Assembly: GCA_947458305.1 (NCBI GenBank)
Contig: CANGZO010000089.1
Span: 1 to 8,906, forward strand
Direction: 5' to 3'
DNA: 8,906 nt
Origin: Comamonadaceae bacterium
GTDB lineage: Bacteria; Pseudomonadota; Gammaproteobacteria; Burkholderiales; Burkholderiaceae_C
Positions 6,493 to 8,906 of the stretch are shown in pieces; the stretch's first letter is position 1, and each line of letters begins with the position of its first letter. The notes below the pieces were generated by a model. That model was not told the DNA's origin, ran no database searches, and saw only the letters and a list, made by a program, of their open reading frames with translations. Position numbers and translations under genes: made by a program.

Positions 6493-7848
6493 TCAGTGCT
6501 GTTGCAGCAAGGGTTCGAGCAGCAAGGCCAGCTGCAAAATGGTGTCGTCGTGCATGGCTGCGTGCCAAGCCATCAAGCCCACAGGCAGCTCGCCCTGTGC
6601 GTGGCAAGGCAGCGAGATGCCGCAGCCGTCGAGTGTGTTCACGGCGCTGGTGTTGCGCAGCAGCAGGCCGTTCACCCGGAAAAACTCTGCATCGCGCTCG
6701 GCCCCAGGTGCCACATCGCTGATTTGGGGTCCAGTGATGGGTGTGGTGGGGGAGAGCACAGCGTCGTAACCCACCAAGGCGGCTTCCACGCGGCGAATCC
6801 ATTGTCGCCTTGCCTGCACCAAATCCATGTATTCGTGTGCTTTCATGCCCGAGCCGCGCATCAAGCGCTGCAAGACGCGGGGGTCGTAGTGATCGCCATC
6901 GCGCTCGATCAGCGCACGGTGCCAGGCAAAGCCCTCGGCCGGACTGAAGCCGCCGGTGCTCATCATGGGTGCCAATTCGTTCAGCTCGGTCAGGGCGATC
7001 TCGTCGATGTGCGCGCCTGCAGCGCGAAGCGTGTTCAGGCTGCGCTCAAAAGCCTGCGAAACGGTCGTGTCCATGCTGTCCTGCATCAGGCTCTTGACCA
7101 CCGCCAAGCGGAAGCCGGACAAGTGTCGCTGCCCCTGTGGTACTTGTCTGGCCGAAAGCACTTCATGGGCCAAAATCGCATCGCGCACGGTGCGCGTCAT
7201 GGCGCACACGGTGTCGAGAGTGGTGGATAAGGGCAGGGCGCCTTGTGTGGGCACCAGGCGGGCGGTGTTTTTGAAGCCCACGATGCCGTTCAGCGCAGCA
7301 GGCACCCGGATGGAGCCACCCGTGTCCGAGCCCAACCCGATGAAGGCAGCACCCGTGGCCACCGACACGGCCGCGCCCGAGCTGGAGCCGCCGGGCACAT
7401 GGGCTTGGCCGTGGGCGCCCACGGGCTGGTCATACAGCCCGTCCCAGGCGGCAGGCGTGCCATGGTGAGGGTTGGTACCCACCCCTGAAAAGGCGAATTC
7501 GACCATGTTCGTGCGCCCAATCAGGCCCGCGCCTGCGGCGCGCAAACGCGCCACGGCCAGGCAGTCAGCTGGGGCCGGGGGCTGGTTTTTCAGGACGATC
7601 GAGCCGGCCTGGGTGATCTGCCCTTGAACGTCAAACAGGTCTTTGATGGACACCGCCAGGCCCGCGAGCGGGCTTTGGCTTACTTGGGCTTGGCTGGCTG
7701 TTTGCTGCAGCGCCTCGGGATTGATCTGCATGAAAGCGTGGGCGCAAGCCGGGCTTTGTGCTAAAGCCAAACAAGCTTCAGCTGCTGCTTGGGCCGTTGT
7801 GGATCCAGCCTGGATGGCATGCCGGGTGGCGATCAGGTCAGCTTTCAT
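6493..7848 (-). CDS. Amidase-signature family hydrolase, substrate unknown
   Basis: A 451-residue cytosolic hydrolase of the amidase signature family. The Ser-cisSer-Lys triad is visible: Lys69 in VSIKDLFDV (66-74), the cis-Ser within PGGSSSGAA (152-160), and nucleophile Ser179 in GSDTGGSIRVPAA (173-185). VGFKNTARLVPTQGALPLS (190-208) is also typical. Family members cleave amides, nitrile-derived amides, ureas or acyl-amides, or form the GatA subunit of the tRNA amidotransferase. Without gatB or gatC nearby, and with a short C-terminus, this is more likely a stand-alone amidase than GatA; substrate cannot be read from sequence. It has no signal peptide. The start is ATG 7848; GTG 7860 (four residues longer) is possible and neither has a clear Shine-Dalgarno. 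It precedes nnr with a 4-base gap (one operon) and diverges from rpsB, whose promoter lies just upstream. Confidence 0.88.
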   Translation of the reverse strand: MKADLIATRHAIQAGSTTAQAAAEACLALAQSPACAHAFMQINPEALQQTASQAQVSQSPLAGLAVSIKDLFDVQGQITQAGSIVLKNQPPAPADCLAVARLRAAGAGLIGRTNMVEFAFSGVGTNPHHGTPAAWDGLYDQPVGAHGQAHVPGGSSSGAAVSVATGAAFIGLGSDTGGSIRVPAALNGIVGFKNTARLVPTQGALPLSTTLDTVCAMTRTVRDAILAHEVLSARQVPQGQRHLSGFRLAVVKSLMQDSMDTTVSQAFERSLNTLRAAGAHIDEIALTELNELAPMMSTGGFSPAEGFAWHRALIERDGDHYDPRVLQRLMRGSGMKAHEYMDLVQARRQWIRRVEAALVGYDAVLSPTTPITGPQISDVAPGAERDAEFFRVNGLLLRNTSAVNTLDGCGISLPCHAQGELPVGLMAWHAAMHDDTILQLALLLEPLLQQH

Positions 7849-7877
7849 GGAAGAGAGCACTTTCTGGTGGGTCAGGA

Positions 7878-7886
7878 TGCTATAAT
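7878..7886 (+). promoter_or_regulatory. Strong extended -10 promoter of rpsB
   Basis: TG-C-TATAAT is a perfect -10 hexamer (7881-7886) with an extended -10 TGn (7878-7880). No good -35 is seen at 16-18 bases (7857-7864 holds CACTTT-like sequence), as extended -10 promoters tolerate. Predicted transcription start is about 7892-7894. It lies in the 217-base gap shared with the divergent amidase gene. Confidence 0.75.
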
Positions 7887-7892
7887 CCTAAG

Positions 7893-8065
7893 GCTTTGCA
7901 GAGCGCGGGTGCTGTCTTTTGAGTGTCATGTTCAACATAACGCCAAACAGCGACCTCAACCCGGCAAAGTTCAACCGCGAATCTGTCTCATCAAGGTGTC
8001 AATTGCAGTTTTCATTGCATGCGATCAGTGGACAGGTTTTAGACCCAACCTTTGGAGTATTTTTT
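7893..8065 (+). promoter_or_regulatory. Long 5' leader of rpsB, possible S2 autoregulation site
   Basis: About 170 bases separate the predicted transcription start from the rpsB ATG. Long rpsB leaders through which S2 represses its own synthesis are known in Enterobacteria. Here a hairpin of AGGTT (8034-8038) with AACCT (8047-8051) ends two bases before the Shine-Dalgarno GGAG (8054-8057), which would allow control of ribosome access. I cannot match the leader to a named RNA family by eye, and the fold is inferred. Confidence 0.42.
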
Positions 8066-8815
8066 ATGTCCGTTACCATGCGCGAAATGCTGGAAGCCGG
8101 TGTCCACTTTGGTCACCAAACCCGCTTCTGGAACCCCAAGATGGCCCCTTTCATCTTTGGTCACCGCAACAAAATCCACATCATCAACCTGGAAAAATCG
8201 CTGCCGATGTTCCAGGACGCGATCAAATTTGCCAAACAGCTGTCTGCCAACCGCGGCAACATCCTCATGGTCGGCACCAAGCGCCAAGCTCGCGAGCTGG
8301 TGGCTGCCGAAGCCCAGCGCGCTGGCGTGCCTTTCGTTGACCAGCGCTGGTTGGGCGGCATGCTGACCAACTTCAAAACCGTCAAGACCTCGATCAAGCG
8401 TCTGAAGGACATGAAGGCTCAGCAAGAAGCCGGTCTCGACAGCCTGAGCAAAAAAGAACAGTTGATGTTCAAGCGCGAGATGGAAAAACTCGAAAAAGAC
8501 ATCGGCGGCATCCAAGATATGGCTGCTTTGCCTGACGCGATTTTCGTGATCGACGTGGGTTACCACAAAATTGCTATTTCGGAAGCCAAGAAGCTTGGCA
8601 TCCCATTGATCGGCGTGGTGGACTCCAACCATTCGCCCGAAGGCATCGACTACATCATCCCCGGCAACGACGACTCGGCCAAGGCCGTGGCTTTGTACGC
8701 CCGCGGCATCGCTGACGCCATCATTGAAGGCCGTGCCAATGCGGTCAACGACGTGGTCAAGGCTGTCAGCGAAGCGGCCGACGACCAAGCCGAAGAAGCC
8801 AACGCTTCTGCTTGA
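8066..8815 (+). CDS. rpsB: 30S ribosomal protein S2
   Basis: A 249-residue protein (E. coli S2 is 241) of the 30S subunit body-head junction, needed with S1 for mRNA binding. The N-terminus MSVTMREMLEAGVHFGHQ is the classic S2 opening. Other hallmarks are RFWNPKMAPFIFG (20-32), IHIINLEKS (37-45), VGTKRQA (69-75), VDQRWLGGMLTNF (90-102), LPDAIFVIDV (155-164) and IPLIGVVDSNHSPEGIDYIIPGNDD (174 onward, in part). The coiled-coil insert (about 107-150, Lys/Glu-rich) is normal for the family. The C-terminus (about 235-249) is Ala/Glu-rich and variable. The start is fixed by GGAG at 8054-8057, 8 bases before the ATG. It is followed by an intrinsic terminator and tsf, the standard rpsB-tsf order. An in-frame open stretch upstream of the ATG is treated as leader, not protein. 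Confidence 0.98.
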   Translation: MSVTMREMLEAGVHFGHQTRFWNPKMAPFIFGHRNKIHIINLEKSLPMFQDAIKFAKQLSANRGNILMVGTKRQARELVAAEAQRAGVPFVDQRWLGGMLTNFKTVKTSIKRLKDMKAQQEAGLDSLSKKEQLMFKREMEKLEKDIGGIQDMAALPDAIFVIDVGYHKIAISEAKKLGIPLIGVVDSNHSPEGIDYIIPGNDDSAKAVALYARGIADAIIEGRANAVNDVVKAVSEAADDQAEEANASA

Positions 8816-8832
8816 GTTCCCAAGACTCGACG

Positions 8833-8859
8833 AAAGGGGCTTTGTGGCCCCTTTTTTTT
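8833..8859 (+). terminator. Intrinsic terminator between rpsB and tsf
   Basis: GGGGC (8836-8840) pairs with GCCCC (8847-8851) around the 6-base loop TTTGTG, extended by AAA/TTT, and runs into eight T residues (8852-8859). It lies 17 bases after the rpsB stop and 34 bases before the tsf ATG. In other bacteria the rpsB-tsf gap holds a terminator that lowers tsf expression relative to rpsB, or lets part of the transcripts read through. Confidence 0.9.
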
Positions 8860-8893
8860 AATCTGACTTTTAGACTGAATACGGAGAAATCAA

Positions 8894-8906
8894 ATGGCTG
8901 TAATTA
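8894..8906 (+). CDS. tsf: Elongation factor Ts, first codons only
   Basis: Only ATG and three further codons plus one base are present (MAVI...). GGAG at 8883-8886, 7 bases before the ATG, is a good ribosome binding site. The assignment to tsf rests mainly on the near-universal rpsB-tsf gene order and on the MA-x-I N-terminus typical of EF-Ts (MAEI/MAAI). EF-Ts is the guanine-nucleotide exchange factor that recycles EF-Tu. Confidence 0.8.

Noticed and set aside
6454..7230. 258-codon plus-strand open frame opposite the amidase (and similar ones at 5241-5795, 1579-2217 and 8039-8788)
   Set aside because: Each is antisense to a clearly recognised gene, has no domain signature and has shadow-type composition.
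8001..8022. Similarity of the rpsB leader (ATTGCAGTTTTCATTGC) to the phaR leader (327-350)
   Set aside because: The match is short, gapped and of low complexity, with no reason for PhaR to act on rpsB. It is treated as chance.
7919..8065. In-frame upstream extension of rpsB by 49 codons
   Set aside because: The S2 N-terminus MSVTMREMLEAGVHFGH is conserved and has its own Shine-Dalgarno at the right spacing. The upstream stretch has no S2 similarity and is better read as leader RNA.

Overview
This window looks like ordinary chromosome from a betaproteobacterium of the order Burkholderiales, most likely the family Comamonadaceae (Limnohabitans, Rhodoferax or Polaromonas-like). The assignment rests on recall of protein wording (PhaR, RimO, RNase R, Nnr, S2), moderately high GC with third-position bias, and the presence of a PHB regulator. 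No database search was possible. The genes are almost all housekeeping. I see no mobile element, CRISPR array, phage gene or defence system, and no previously undescribed system that I could defend.

Layout, left to right. (1) 1-178: the 5' part of riboflavin synthase (minus strand, runs off the left edge). (2) 179-372: divergent intergenic region carrying the probable phaR promoter and a TGC-rich palindrome. (3) 373-969: phaR, the polyhydroxyalkanoate regulator (plus). (4) 1027-2436: rimO, the methylthiotransferase acting on ribosomal protein S12 (plus). (5) 2437-2680: a minus-strand tRNA-Leu(CAG) with its terminator, facing rimO tail to tail. (6) 2681-4957: rnr, the 3'-5' exoribonuclease RNase R in a short form without the usual N-terminal helix-turn-helix part (plus). 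(7) 4980-6488: nnr, the bifunctional NAD(P)HX epimerase/dehydratase (minus), 22 bp from the end of rnr. (8) 6493-7848: an amidase-signature hydrolase of unknown substrate (minus), directly upstream of nnr with a 4-bp gap. (9) 7849-8065: divergent promoter region and a long rpsB leader. (10) 8066-8815: rpsB (ribosomal protein S2), a strong intrinsic terminator, then the first 13 bases of tsf (EF-Ts) at the right edge.

Functional theme: several genes serve translation and RNA metabolism (rimO, tRNA-Leu, rnr, rpsB-tsf). The rest serve cofactors (riboflavin synthase, NAD(P)H repair) and carbon storage control (phaR). The likely transcription units are amidase-nnr, rpsB-tsf, and single genes elsewhere. 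The points most worth a second look are regulatory: the rnr start codon lies inside the apparent -10 element of the divergent tRNA-Leu gene; a palindrome sits at the predicted phaR transcription start; the rpsB leader is long and has a hairpin next to its ribosome binding site; rimO may be leaderless; and an uncharacterised amidase is coupled to a metabolite-repair gene.
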